DNA from: Heliocidaris tuberculata
Lineage: Eukaryota > Echinodermata > Echinoidea > Camarodonta > Echinometridae
Assembly (NCBI GenBank): GCA_025618425.1
Contig: CM046851.1
Location: forward strand, 30,175,254-30,239,253
DNA length: 64,000 nt
Direction: 5' to 3'
This document shows, one piece after another, positions 32,077-44,490 of the stretch; position 1 is the stretch's first letter; each line of letters starts with the position of its first letter. The notes beneath the pieces are model-generated. The model saw nothing but the letters and a program-made list of their open reading frames with translations. It was not told the origin of the DNA and made no database searches. Both the position numbers and the translations under genes were made by a program.

Positions 32077-33110
32077 ACATTTTGATCAAAACAATCAATT
32101 ATTTGCATTCAGACAGAACTGGACATTTGTTTTTTAAATTCAGCAAAGTTACAGCAGACATCATCTCAGTAATAAATGAGAGTTGTTAATGTCTTCACAG
32201 AGTGAGAGGGAGAGTTTATCTATAATGAGAACTGAACATATTTTCTTCAGTAATGCTCCTTAAGAGAATCAACACAATAGATAATGCTTTTCCTGGAAAA
32301 TACACTAACCATACACTTTCGAGGACAATGAAAGAGCAAATCAGTCATAGTATTTTTGTCACGTACTATGATTTCTAAAGGAAAATGATGTTAATTGGCT
32401 TCCTAACGATGAGTTTCATAATGGGAAATAACGATTTGTACACTTATTGCGTATGCGTTAGACTGAAGAAAGACGTTTTGATTGATATTCGTGTATGATG
32501 ATCGCATTACAACTGAAAGAGAATAAACATTTGGACATTGTGAGAACTGCTCGTGAACTTTTGACAATGAAGAGAAAAGGACTTATTCATCGAGTGTAAT
32601 ATTTTTGAAACATGCGGATTTTTGTCATTTTATTTTTCGTTTTGTTTGTTTCTCCTCTTTTCATGAATGAAGGCCAGAGTAATACAGACAAAGTTAGTTA
32701 GGGAGAAGTGCTCTGCAGATATGTTGTAAACAGCTATGATTAGTCGGTAATTTCAATCATAATCACTTTTCTGTCATTACTATATTTAAAATTCAAATGA
32801 CCGTTTACACTGTAAATGTGAAGCCTTTTTATTTTTGGTACATGAATTGCTATAGCAGAGGATGGGTAATAGCAGTGTTCGACATTTCAGATATTTGACT
32901 TATTACAAAAATCTCCAATCTGCATAACAAATGAACGATCAAATGATATTGAAGACACAGCAAAGAACCACAAGGCATTTAGTAATTGGAAAACGCTATT
33001 TTCGTTAGAAACGTATAGATCGACTGAAAACTGTCTCTCATATTTCTCATATTGCAGTCGTTTGACTGTTATTGTTCAAGTACATTGTACAGTCCAGCTA
33101 CGATGTTTTA
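32077..33110. other. Non-coding DNA with one signal-peptide-like short ORF
   Basis: At 32612-32701 (+) a 29-codon ORF starts MRIFVILFFVLFVSPLFMNE, a hydrophobic signal-peptide-like stretch, and runs to a stop. A weak GTTAGT donor-like site follows NTDK. It may be chance in AT-rich DNA. Nothing else is recognised. Confidence 0.3.
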
Positions 33111-33585
33111 TATATACTCAACATTAAATATGAAGTTCCACTGACACCTTTTAATATAATTCGAGAAATATTTGATGAAATTTGTTCAATAAAAAATCAG
33201 ATTATGCATAATTTTCTTACCCACATTTTAAGGGCTTATTTTGATTGGTTATTATAATGGAATTATGGTTTTTAGCGCAGTCAGACTCGGTACAAGAAAA
33301 AAGTAGTATTATTCGTTTCAATAAACAGTGCAGGGTTTACTCCTGTATTCTCTTTTCGATTCTATTAGTCTTTCGTGTATGTACAGGCGAATAATTTATA
33401 ATTCAAATTCATCAAACTGCATTAAAAAAACATAATTTTTTTAAACGCAGTTTATGAATTTAAATTACAAGTCATGTGCCTGTACAAGAACAAAAAACAA
33501 AACAAAAAAAAAAACTGGAAAGAGTATACAGATGCACACCTTGCTCTGCATTGTGAAACATAAGTACCAACTGCAGTAATAAAAT

Positions 33586-35059
33586 ATTTATGAAAACATA
33601 AGTGATTGGTTACAAATAACCAGTCACAAAATTGGCGAGAAGATTTTGTATACTGATGAATGTAAAGGGTTAGGATAGAATCATTGGTATTTTGATGTTT
33701 TGATCTAAATCATAAACAGCTAAAAACATGTAGGCCTATTAACCAGTTGAAAATTATATGCTAAGAAGTGTCATTTTCAAGTTGGAAATTAGAGACTATT
33801 GAAACTCGTCATCACACAGTCTAAGTGAACTCTACACTTTAATTCGAATTGTAGCTGTCTAAAGTATAATGTTTAACAATGCTTGGAATTGTTATTCTGT
33901 CAAACTTCTATGTAATTTCATAATTTCACCTGTTATTATCTACCTAACACGCTAAAGATACTATATTTCCTTTACTTTATATACAATATTGATTTTTAAT
34001 GCAATATGTATATGTAATAATTCTTGGACATATTTTGTCCCCCACTAATGACAGTTCTATAGTGTACATGTACAGCTTTAGTATATTTGTATTTTTTACA
34101 AAATTCATGAGCTATCTTTGATATTATCCGTTTGTATCATGTTATATTTAATGGCAACTGTGTTGTCAAAATTGAGTTTACCCCCCCCCCCTAAATTTTT
34201 TTAAACAAAACTCCTCAACAACAGTCGCTGTAATTGAATACCTAATCTTTGTCGAGCAATATTAATTACCCAGTAATGTGCAATTCAGACATTCTTTCAT
34301 TTTTCTTTGCATTAATTGTTTGTTCTAAATACTTTTTGTTACCGTTGTGACTTGATTCATCTAGAAGTGTGTACGCAAAGGTACAATCTTGGGGAAAATC
34401 TATCAAATATTTATATCAATATTCTTTTGTTATGTACAACCTTTGCATACTTTATCACCACCATATTTAGTTATTATAATCATATTTCGTGAGTAATCTT
34501 TTTGTATTTTATAGATAACTTCAGGTATGAAACTTGTAATTTAACACTAATTTTGATCAGGTTGCTTTACCACATTATTTCTTTTGAAAGAACAGTATAT
34601 TTGAATAATTATGATACTAATCTCTGTTAATATTCATTTTCAAATTCTTGTCTAATATCAGTTTTTTAAAAATTATAATTGTTACAATGTTAGTCTCCGC
34701 ACTTTTGCCATGTTTAAAAAAAATTGTGAATAAACCGAAATTGAATTGAATCGAATTAAATGGGATTCGATTGGATTGAAATGTATTGTCGTAACATGCA
34801 TATATATGTAAAAAATATTTAAGACTTTGTCTCAAAGTCCTGACAGTCCCACTTCACCCATAGCCTGTCCGAGATCAACCCGTTATCACCCAGTTCTCCC
34901 CGTTAAAGACCTATTTTGAAACCCTAAACTGTAGAAATGATGACCGATATCTCACTTTGTTGCCTATTGTTAGTTAGTAATATATTCGACCAAAACAGTA
35001 AGTTTCCCCTTACTCTTTTTAATATAAGTCGAGAAATATTTGATAGAATCTTTTTTTCA
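33586..35059. other. AT-rich interior of the composite
   Basis: No gene. Near 34725-34785 a GAATAAACCGAAATTGAATTG sequence resembles a LINE tail, and a C-run occurs at 34182. The segment 34980-35060 carries a further copy of the arm motif CGAGAAATATTTGAT. Confidence 0.45.
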
Positions 35060-35101
35060 TTTAAAGGGTCTCTGAGGTAAAAAAAAAAAAATTTGTATAC
35101 A

Positions 35102-35180
35102 GTTAGAATGTATAAAATTAACCCCAAATAACTTTCCCCGGTTAGAATGTATAAAATTAACCCCAAATAACTTTCCCCGG
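35102..35180. repeat. 39-bp direct repeat, two copies
   Basis: GTTAGAATGTATAAAATTAA and the following CCCCAAATAACTTTCCCCG occur twice, head to tail, with a period of 39 bp and no visible difference. Confidence 0.9.
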
Positions 35181-35240
35181 CATACTACAGGTTAGCGGTT
35201 AAGGAGTTTGAAGAGAATAAAGGACAGCGTGAACGAACGA

Positions 35241-35274
35241 CGCGCGGAACTCAACTGGAGTTGAGTTCCGCGCG
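35241..35274. repeat. Perfect 34-bp palindrome in a CpG-rich patch
   Basis: The arm CGCGCGGAACTCAACT is followed after two bases (GG) by its exact complement AGTTGAGTTCCGCGCG. The surrounding 180 bp (to about 35400) is rich in CG, unlike the AT-rich surroundings, and contains repeated ATCGCG motifs. Confidence 0.95.
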
Positions 35275-35414
35275 AGCAGTTTTCTATGCGTGTGCGTTTT
35301 TTTTTATGCGTGCACGTTCGGCGAACGCCAAGACGCGATAGTGGAATTATCGCGATCGCATTATCGCGTTGTCGTCTGCTTTGTACAGCGCCGGGACTGA
35401 CAAACACTCGAAAA

Positions 35415-37570
35415 TTGATTTGGGGCGGAACTTACGGATAATATTCAACCCTAATGAAACAACAAATGAATAAAGGATACACCGCAAAATGTGTTTATCC
35501 AATTGGAAATTCATTTGGCGCGTAACTTATGGATAATCTACAACTCAAATAAAACAACAAATGAATGAAGTCATACAACGGAGAATGTTTTTAAAGAATC
35601 AAAAATTGATTTGGGGCGTAACTTACGGGGATTCTATACCCCAAATTAAACAACAAATGAATGAAGTATACGACGCAAAATGTTAATATCGAATAGAAAA
35701 TTAGTTCGGCGCATAAATTACAAAGAATCTACAGACCATATGAAACAACAAATAAATTAGAACTAAGACGCAAAATATATTTATCGAATCGAAAATTGAT
35801 TTGGCGCTTAACTTAGGAATAATATACAACCCAAATAAAATATAAAATGAATAAAGTATACAACGCAAAATATATTTATCGAATCGAAAATTGATTTGGC
35901 GCTTAACTTAGGAATAATATGCAACCCAAATAAAATATAAAATGAATGAAGTATACAACGCAAAATGTTTTTTTTTCGATGGAAATTGATTTGGCACGTA
36001 ACTGATGAATAATATACAATCCTAATAAAACATCAAATGGATGAAGTATACAACGCAAAATGTTTATATCGAATAGAAAATTTGGTTCGGCGCATAAATT
36101 ACAAAGACTCTACAGACCATATGAAACAATAACAAAAATTAGAACTAAGACGGAAAATACATTTATCGAATCGAAAATTGATTTGGCGCTTAACTTAGGG
36201 ATAATATACAACCCAAATAAAATATGAAATGAATGAAGTATACGACGCAATTTTTTTTTTTTTTTTAATCGATTGAAAATTGATTTGGCGCATAAATTAC
36301 AATTACAAAGAATCTACAGACCAAATGAAACAACAAATAAATTAGAAATAAGACGCAAAATACATATATCGAATCGAAAATTGAATTAGCGCTTAATTAA
36401 GGGATAATATGCAACCCAAATAAAATATAAAATGAATGAAGTATACAACGCAAAATGTTTTTTTTTCGATGGAAATTGATTTGGCACGTAACTGATGAAT
36501 AATATACAATCCTAATAAAACATCAAATGGATGAAGTATACAACGCAAAATGTTTATATCGAATAGAAAATTTGGTTCGGCGCATAAATTACAAAGACTC
36601 TACAGACCATATGAAACAACAACAAAAATTAGAACTAAGACGCAAAATACATTTATCGAATCGAAAATTGATTTGGCGCTTAACTTAGGGATAATATACA
36701 ACCCAAATAAAATATGAAATGAATGAAGTATACGACGCAATTTTTTTTTTTTTTTAATTGATTGAAAATTGATTTGGCGCATAAATTACAATTACAAAGA
36801 ATCTACAGACCAAATGAAACAACAAATAAATTAGAAATAAGACGCAAAATACATATATCGAATCGAAAATTGATTTGGCGCTTAACTTAGGGATAATAAA
36901 CAACCCAAATAAAATAAGAAATAAATGAAGTATACAACGCAAAATGTTTTTATCGAAATGAAAAATATAAGTTGGTGCGTAATTTATAGAGAATCTACAA
37001 ACCAAATAAAACAACAAATGAATCAAGTATTCAACACAAAACGTTTATGTCGAATATAAAATTGGTTTGGCGCATAAATTACAAAGAATTTACAGACCAA
37101 ATGAAAAAACAAACAAATTAGAACTATGACGCAAGATACATTTATCGAATCAAAAATTGATTTGGCGATTAACTTAGGAATAACATACAACCAAATAAAA
37201 TATGAAATGAATGAAGTATACAACTCAATTTTTTTTTTATTTTTTTTTTTTTTAATCAAATTGGAAATTGAACTGGAAATTGATTTGGCGCGTAATTTAC
37301 GAATAATATACAACCCAAATAAAACATTAAATGGATGAAGTATATAACGCAAACTGTTTTTATCGAACTGAAAATTCAGTTGCCGCGTAGTTTATGGAGA
37401 ATCTACAACCCAAACAAAACAACAGATGAATCAAGTATTCAACGCAAAACGTTTAAATCGAATAGAAAATTGGTTTGGCGCATAAATTAAAAAGAATCTA
37501 CAGACCAAATGAAACAACAAATGAATTAGAATTAAGTCGCAAAATTCATTTATCGAATCGAAAATTGAAA
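35415..37570. repeat. About 97-bp satellite with about 490-bp higher-order repeat
   Basis: A block close to ATTGATTTGGCGCGTAACTT, a CAACCCAAATAAAAC.A block and a TGAAGTATACAACGCAAAAT block recur every 90-102 bp (for example 35515, 35605, 35707, 35803, 35898, 35993, 36088, 36184). Five-monomer groups repeat at about 490 bp: 35961-36450 matches 36451-36940 much more closely than neighbouring monomers match each other, and the T-run near 36250 recurs near 36740 and 37230. About 22 monomers in all. Minus-strand ORFs here are repeat read-through. Confidence 0.85.
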
Positions 37571-38370
37571 GTGAAGACGTTCCTGAATCAATATATCGTT
37601 AGGTGAGCTATCGTGATCGATCGACTAGTCTTTGCTCAAGTCTTATTTATATTAATTTTGGGGGGTATTTCATTTTCAAAAATCAATATCTCCTGTATCC
37701 TGTCACCGTTGAATGTCGTGTTAAGTTTTCTGGGGTTGATTTTGTGTAAGCTAACTATATACAAATTATTTTTTCAGGCCTCAGGTACCCTTTCAAAAGA
37801 AAAGTATGCAAAATTTTCTAACCAACATTCTCGTTAGTTATTCGTGAACCATTGATTATGTTTTCATAATGAAATTGTTTTTATTATTGCAGTCGTTAGT
37901 AGAAAAAAATTGTACTTTGCGTTTCATAATGCAATGGAGGGTGTACATGTGCATACTCCTTTAATTTTTTGTTCATGTACATGCGTATACATTGTATTTC
38001 AAATTCCCGAAACTGTTTCGCCAAATTGTTATTTTTTTAATGCAGTTTCATGAATGTGAATTACAATAAATGTGTCTGTACAAGAACAATTTTTTTTCCT
38101 AAAAATGAAAAATTTATACACATGTATAAAATCCTGCATTGCACTATGAAACGCAAAGTACAACTTTTTTATTGTACCGAATTCAATAAAGCTTGATTTC
38201 ATTATCAGAGCATGATCAATTGTTCCCCTAGACCACTCAAAATGTCGGTTAGAAAATTCTGCATACTTTGTTTATTGAATGTACCAATTTAATTACATAT
38301 TTCTCGAGTTATATCGAAAAGTGTCAGGAGAGGGAAGGGGGCTTACTTTTTTGGTTGAGTATAATATGCA

Positions 38371-38692
38371 CCATAATATTATAACAAAGATGCCACATTT
38401 ACTATTTACAACGTAATAAACTAAGAAGCAACACATCAATATCTTTTCCCACTGTATCCTGGTTCTTCCCTATGAATAAAAAAATGGTCACTTTTATCGA
38501 TATTTTCATAATATTTGATAACTAAATTAGTCAATGTTCGGTGAGCCTGCAGCCAAACACTAATATGTAATGTATGTATTCAAAATTCGGGTTCTTCTAA
38601 GGTCAAGCAAACACAACGTTTGGCATGTTTGGTAAGTTCTTTCATATGAAACCAAAATGAGAAAGAGTAATTGTCACCGATTTTGGTTCAGT
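38371..38692. other. Non-coding spacer
   Basis: No recognised gene or repeat apart from GCAAACACAACG at 38607, which has a partial inverse counterpart at about 42642-42654. Confidence 0.4.
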
Positions 38693-38824
38693 GTCAAAAT
38701 GTCAGAGGTAAATATGACAGAGTAAAAATGTCAGAGGTAAAAATGTCAAAGGAAAAAATGTCAGAGGTAAAAATGTCAGAGTAAAAAATGTCAGAGGTGA
38801 AGATGTCACAGGTAGAAATGTCAA
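38693..38824. repeat. About 16-bp minisatellite (AATGTCAGAGGTAAA)
   Basis: About eight copies of AATGTCAGAGGTAAA-like units with small length changes. The same motif occurs in the opposite orientation at 42521-42592. Confidence 0.85.
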
Positions 38825-39074
38825 GTAAATAAGTTAGATGTAAATCAACTAGTCACCCAGGGCCAACTGAATAGAACTATTTATGGAAACTAATCTGCAA
38901 AGGTGAAGAATTTTTAGGGAACTCTGGATAAAAAAATTGGGATTTTTTTTCAATGTTTTGAGTTTGTTTTTAGTCAGTGGCTTGAATCCGTTCGAAGAAG
39001 CGGGGGCATTCTCTCGCGAACACACACAAGGACACGCACAAAACCCCGAATTAAATGCATATACGTACTTATAC

Positions 39075-39191
39075 CAGGCGCGTAGCCACGAAAATTATCT
39101 TTTGTTAGTGGAGGGGGGGGGGGTGGTAGAGGGGTGACACCATGCCGCATCCCCCACTAACACTTGAAAATCCTCCGTGGCTACGCCCGTC
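39075..39191. mobile_element. 117-bp hAT-type MITE
   Basis: It starts CAGGCGCGTAGCCACG and ends CGTGGCTACGCCCGTC (inverted ends GGCGTAGCCACG). The flanks are ACTTATAC (39067-39074) and ACTTATAT (39192-39199), an 8-bp target duplication with one mismatch. Confidence 0.75.
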
Positions 39192-39199
39192 ACTTATAT

Positions 39200-39769
39200 C
39201 ATACATACACGCACCCTTTTCCTTTCCTTTTGATAATTTTTATTCCTTGATTCAGATTTTCAAAATGATTATTACAAATTAAGCATTGATTGATGGGATG
39301 GGCCATTTTGACATGTTAATTAGAGAATCACTGAACCGGTTCAGTGAGCAGCGCCAGACAGATTTGCATCTATAATTTCCACCTTCCATGCGACAATGAG
39401 CCAATACATCCCTCAAAATATGGTTCAGCCAATGAATACCCCGAGGAATGTCATAGACATAATTATTATGAATATAAATGACAATGTATGAATCAAGCTC
39501 TTTCATTGAACATTGTTGAAGCTAACTTATGTCACATAAATAGATCAAAAATAATTTAAACTTTGGAATTAGAAAATGTTTTCAAACTTTTTGAATAATT
39601 ATGAATTATTTGTGTGTCTATTTTCATCGGCAAATATATTTGCTTTTGCAATTTTTTAAACCTAAAGTGACTTATTTCTGTTGAACTCAGATATGTAATT
39701 TAGATAATTTCACCATTTTTAGCCGAGGTCAAATTACGAAATCGACGTAGCCAGCTCGGAAAAAATAAG
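39200..39769. other. Non-coding, nothing recognised
   Basis: No supported gene. A 75-residue minus-strand ORF (39279-39506) has no recognised similarity. Confidence 0.4.
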
Positions 39770-40167
39770 GTCATTTTCATCTCTGATGAGGGGGTGGCTC
39801 ATCGTCATCTTAGATGAGGGGTGGCTCCAAGGCCTGTGGGGGGGGGGGGGGATATTATTTTTAACCCGAGTGATAATTATATGTGTCCACAAAGCCCCAA
39901 TTTGAGTAGGGTCCTCTGTGCGGAGCCCCCCGAAGCTCCCGAGTTTTCAGCCAATTTGAACCTTAAAAAATGGCCGTTTTATACACTACATTTAGCAATG
40001 TCATATAATGTTCTGATGATTTAATCAACTTTAAAAAGTGGACCCCACCCAAATAGGGACTTTGTGGACAAATATATCACTCGGGGTAAAAACAATATTC
40101 CCCCACAGGCCTTGGAGTCACCCCTCATCCAAGATGACGATGAGCCGCCCCTCATCAGAGCTGAAGA
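39770..40167. mobile_element. Foldback element with about 135-bp arms
   Basis: TCTGATGAGGGGGTGGCTCA and CCAAGGCCTGTGGGGG on the left pair with their complements at about 40105-40167. Inner blocks (AACCCGAGTGATA; GTCCACAAAG) pair with the segment from 40040. The loop is about 120 bp. No coding potential and no clear target duplication. Confidence 0.7.
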
Positions 40168-41203
40168 ATGAAGATGCCCTTTCCCCTCATGCTTCCTTCG
40201 TCGATGTCTTTCTTATACCCCGGCTTAAAATGGTGAAATAAGGAGATCTAAGGAATTTTCTATAAATGAAAATTTCGTTAATCTCCTAATGAAAACATGC
40301 TATTGCTCACTGAAATAGGCCGTAAACCTTTTCTTTTTATTACTGATTTTGGTGCCGTGGGCTCAAAATCTATCATTAAGATATCAGAAATAATGTTAGA
40401 CAAATTGGCAAATTGGTCTTACTTTGGTAGAGTATAAGGAGTAACTCTCAAAACCAATCAATTGTAGGTTGAACCATGTAGGGTCAGGGGTTTATAAACT
40501 GTTCTTATTTCATCAGTGTTCATTACAATATTATGTTTAAATTATCTTGGACATGTTGGATAGGGCAGGGGCTGCGAAGCGTTTTTGAAGGTTGGGGGGA
40601 GGGACGCCTCTTGCCCGAATATCAACAATCCTGTTTCTACATTTTTAATAAGCAAAGCGAACGACCACAAAATTAAAAATATAGGCCTACGCATTTTATC
40701 ATGGTAGAAATATTATTTCGTTATCAAAAATACACTAGATAGATTATGTTAATTGTATAATCGGTAAACTCGCTGCCAAATATGAGGATATTCGGGCACC
40801 TTACTGCCCTAGTATGATGGTATTTGCTGCCCGAAACCGTACCGTTTCTTAATGAACAAAAAACAAGACACTTTATTGTCTCTGATATGTGATTTCGCCA
40901 TCAAAATAAACTAGATAATCATAACAGTTGTTATATTTGGGCACCTTCCTGCCCAAATATAAGGATAGCCGGACATTCTGCTGCCCAAATATGAGAATAT
41001 TCATGCATCTCGCTGCTGAGACATGAGGTTTTTCGCTTGGTATTATGTTTTTAAATGTTACGAGCGAGCAAACGCACGGACTTCAGTGCCTCATCTTCAT
41101 CTCTGATGGGGGGGGGGGGGGGGGGGCTGCAATGTAGTCATTGTGAAGAAGTGCTACACAAGAATGGGTTTTAACAATGTTTATATGAAAAAGAATATAT
41201 ATA

Positions 41204-41252
<49 letters not shown>

Positions 41253-41447
41253 TGATTTTTACATCGTATTTCTACCTCATATTTGTAGGTGTCATTGTGA
41301 GCAAAGAGGAGTGCCTGGGGTTTATGGGAAAAGGGAGGGTCACGGGAACACTGAACTAAGGGGGGGGGGGATTCCTGTGGTCCCAGGGTGCTCATGGTAA
41401 TGTCACTGGTTCTTGGGGATTATGAATATTATCACTTCGCGATTCTA
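40168..41447. other. Non-coding DNA with MITE-like start and AT microsatellite
   Basis: CAGGGGCTGCGAAGCGTTTTTG at 40566 resembles starts seen at 23458 and 27788. Between 40770 and 41030 a loose repeat of GCCCAAATATGAGGATATTC-like segments occurs. A G-run lies at 41108-41126 and an AT microsatellite at 41195-41253. Confidence 0.45.
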
Positions 41448-41904
41448 GGACAACTACCCACTGAAAAACTACCCCCGGACAACAACCCCCCCCCGGACAA
41501 CAACCCCCCGGACAACTACCCCCTGGACAACTACCCCCAGGACAACTACCCCCTAGGACAACTACCCACAGGACAACCCCCAGGACAACGACCACCCAGG
41601 AAAATTGTCGGACAATTACCCCAAGGAAAAATTAACCCCCAAAATGACGATTACCCTGTTAACCCCCCCCCCCCTCGGACTACCCCTGGACAATTATCCC
41701 TACCCCTCGGACAACTACCCCAGAATCAGGGGGGTAGTTTTTTTTTGTTTTTTTTTGTTTTTGTTTTTGTTTTTTTTTTTTTTTTGGGGGGGGGGGTAAT
41801 TGTACAGGGGGTAATTGTCCTGGGGAGTAGTTGTCCGGGGGGGGGGTTAGTTGTCCTGGGGGTAGTTGTCGGGGGGGGGGAATTGTCCAGGGGGAGTTGT
41901 CCGG
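41448..41904. repeat. Inverted 14-bp minisatellite forming a giant hairpin
   Basis: Left part (41448-41722): about 15-20 degenerate copies of GGACAACTACCCCC. Right part (41784-41904): the complement, GGGGGTAGTTGTCC, in several copies. A T/G-rich stretch (41738-41790) separates them. Open frames on both strands (PPDNYPLDNYPQDNY) are repeat read-through. Confidence 0.9.
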
Positions 41905-42520
41905 ATACGCTCTACGCATCATATCTTTAGGCGTCCTAAATTGCATTAGTGAAGTCTAAGACGTGGGCCGAATTTAGGAATGCATATTTTGACCAAACGA
42001 GTCCTTTACCCCTAGCTAAATCTCATCCCCTGGTATGATAAATACCCCCGGAAATTAAATATCTTCCCCTTCTTTCGTAACAAATTGCTTGTAAGAAATA
42101 AAGAGTAAGAACGATGAGCAATGTCGATGGAAAGTGTTACTGAACTATTACATGCCTAACTCATTTCAACTATTTAACTAGGAATTTTGAAAGATTTTTT
42201 TTAGCTTTGGAAAGTAAAAATACAAAAAACAACGTTTGCGCCCTCATTTGCCCCATTAAATTAGAATCGGCAAATAATTAGCGGCCTCTCATGCCCAAGC
42301 CATGCAATCTGCCAAGATATCCGCGCCCTTGAAGCGCCTACTGGTCATGTAGTTAACGAACATACGTGGAAAAGAAGGCACCATGAAAAAAGGCTTAGTA
42401 TTGATAGACTTGTCATTTTCCTGATAAATCTACAAGTGCATGTACACTCCTAAATATATCACGATTTCACTTTATCAAATAAGATAAAACTTTGTCATTT
42501 TAACTTTTGATTTCCTAGTA
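41905..42520. other. Non-coding, nothing recognised
   Basis: No supported gene, RNA gene or repeat. Confidence 0.4.
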
Positions 42521-42592
42521 TGACATTTTTACCTCTGACATTTTTCCTGTGACATTTTTACCTCTGACAAGTCTTCCTCTGACATTTTTACA
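42521..42592. repeat. Inverse copy of the AATGTCAGAGG minisatellite
   Basis: Four to five copies of GACATTTTTACCTCT, the complement of the 38693-38824 unit. Confidence 0.8.
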
Positions 42593-43382
42593 TGGCACCG
42601 ATTTTTTTCTCCCTATAACATTTACTTTTTTTTCTTCTGACCATTGTGTTTGCCATATACTAATATCGCCTTGATAATGAATTTACAACAACACGGGATA
42701 TTGACACAATACTGTAGATATGGAAGAAAATATGAAGATATAAAGTGCGGCTTGGCCTACAATTCAATAACACATAAAACTACCCTCAAAATATTTCAAA
42801 ACAAGCCTTTAAAATGGCACTATTTGAATAAATTGTTATTTAAATTTTATCATATTACTAGTGTAAGATTAACAAAGTCCTTTCTTTTATAGCAGTCACC
42901 TGTTCGAAGGAACACTGCATGCATGCTGTGTAGCCCGCCAAAATGAAAATGCCCCAAAATAACAGAATCGTCGTCTGTCGTCTGATTCTACCCGCTTATA
43001 GTACAAACAATGATAACAACATGATAACAAACAATAATGCTAACATCTGCACAAAATCAACATTCAATGAAAGAAATTGACAGTGGAAGCACACCAAAGA
43101 AAGCTGTACCAAATAAAATGTCAATAAAGGGAGTGGTTGGTTTACACAGGCATCTATTGACTGCAGACCCGAAAATACAATGTCTTTTATGTTCATATGA
43201 CATGGGTAGAAAACGGGAATTTCCCCTTTTCTCTCCCTTTTCTCTCCCTTTTTTTCCATGAACTTCAACGGGGAAAAAAAGGCTGTCTGGTGAAAAAAAA
43301 ACCCTGTTCATTTTTATGACCAATAATTTATATTAATATGCATCGTTTTGATTTTTTTTTTCTGTTTCAGTATATAAATATA

Positions 43383-43427
<45 letters not shown>

Positions 43428-43930
43428 ATCCATATTTTTTAGACAGATAACATAGTACAATATATTAAAATTTATATAACAATCAAGGATAACTCTGTTA
43501 AGAAATATAAAAATTAACGAAAGAAAATATTTATATATTGACCTGAATATAGATTGAAACGGAGGGTGCATGCTTAAAGATGCTAAGCTTGTGTAGTGAA
43601 TGCCCCCACAACTTAGCTGCGTAAGAGTACAGGCTTTGGTCAAGCAAATAATAACAATAGTAATAAACAATGGTAAAAGTTACAACCAGATTTACGATGT
43701 GCCTACAAGAGAAAGCGAGAGGGAGAGAGAGACAGACAGAAAAAAAATGAAACAGGAACGTGAAGACTGGGGACAGGGGCATATACAGGTTTCTTAGGCG
43801 CGTGTTCCTAATGAGAGTAAAATGAACTAATGGATTTTTGGGGGGGCTATTATTTTTTCAGACGTGATCTGTTGATAGAGAGTATCGGCTGAGAAAATAT
43901 TTCTTAGGTTTACTTTTAAAGATATTCAGA
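42593..43930. other. Non-coding DNA with (TA)n microsatellite
   Basis: The (TA)n run is at 43386-43425. ORFs at 42644-42892, 43037-43261 and on the minus strand are short and unrecognised. Confidence 0.5.
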
Positions 43931-44490
43931 CTATTGCCTTCTTAATTTCGTTATATATCTAAACAGTTCCAGCACGTAGACCAAGAAAAAAAAACAACAA
44001 CAAAAATGTATTTTGTGTGAACTGTGTCCTTGTAAGAAGTGGTAAGCATTACCTTGTCTCGTTGGATAATTGTGTAAAGTGTTGTTCTTGAGAAACATAT
44101 CGATTAAAATAGCGGGAAGGTCATTTTTATCTAATTTGTACATACATTTTCTTAGTTGGAAGTGATAAATGTCCTTTACCTTGAAAATATTCTTTAAAAA
44201 AAAATGAAATATCAGCATGAGATATATAATCTGGATGAAAAATTCTTCCAAGTGCCCTTTTTTGTAGCAAAGGTATTCTTTTCAACAGACTTTGTATTGT
44301 ACAACCCCATGCTAATATTCCATAATCAGATAATTTTTATATGGTAGTATCAAAGTATGGTATAATGTAAGTAGAGTAGGAGAAGGAAGGAAGTATTTCA
44401 CTGTTTGATAACTCCATTGTTTCGTGAGGAGGTTTTACATGTAATATGCGGTTTCCAGTGATAGTTTACTTTCGATTAGAACTAGGAATT
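43931..44490 (-). pseudogene. LINE RT C-terminal half (same copy as 45000-45530)
   Basis: The minus strand reads PSPTLLTLYHTLILPY, a YGILAWGC segment, RIPLLQKRALGRIFHPDY, then VKDIYHFQLRKCMYKLD and NTLHNYPTRQGNAYHF. This follows LINE B's C-terminal region block by block (LLLQK; NTLHNYPTRR). Frame changes occur. The N-terminal RT part is at 45000-45530, separated by an inserted LINE tail. Confidence 0.7.

Larger units (their letters stand above)
33111..38370. mobile_element. 5.3-kb palindromic composite carrying a satellite array
   Basis: The left arm (about 33111-33585) and right arm (about 37880-38370) are inverted copies. ATACTCAAC, CGAGAAATAT, the CGGTACAA.AAAAAAGT block and a GTACAAGAAC hairpin occur in matching order on opposite strands. 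A second inverted pair lies inside: 35060-35185 (AAAGGGTCTCTGAGG and TTTGTATACAGTTAG) against about 37680-37800. The interior is AT-rich without coding sequence and contains the 97-bp satellite. No transposase is visible. It could be a foldback transposon or a product of inverted duplication. Confidence 0.55.

Noticed and set aside
41388..41946. 180-residue ORF rich in Pro, Asp, Asn and Tyr resembling an elastomeric protein
   Set aside because: It is a 14-bp minisatellite with matching open frames on the opposite strand and a poly-T centre.
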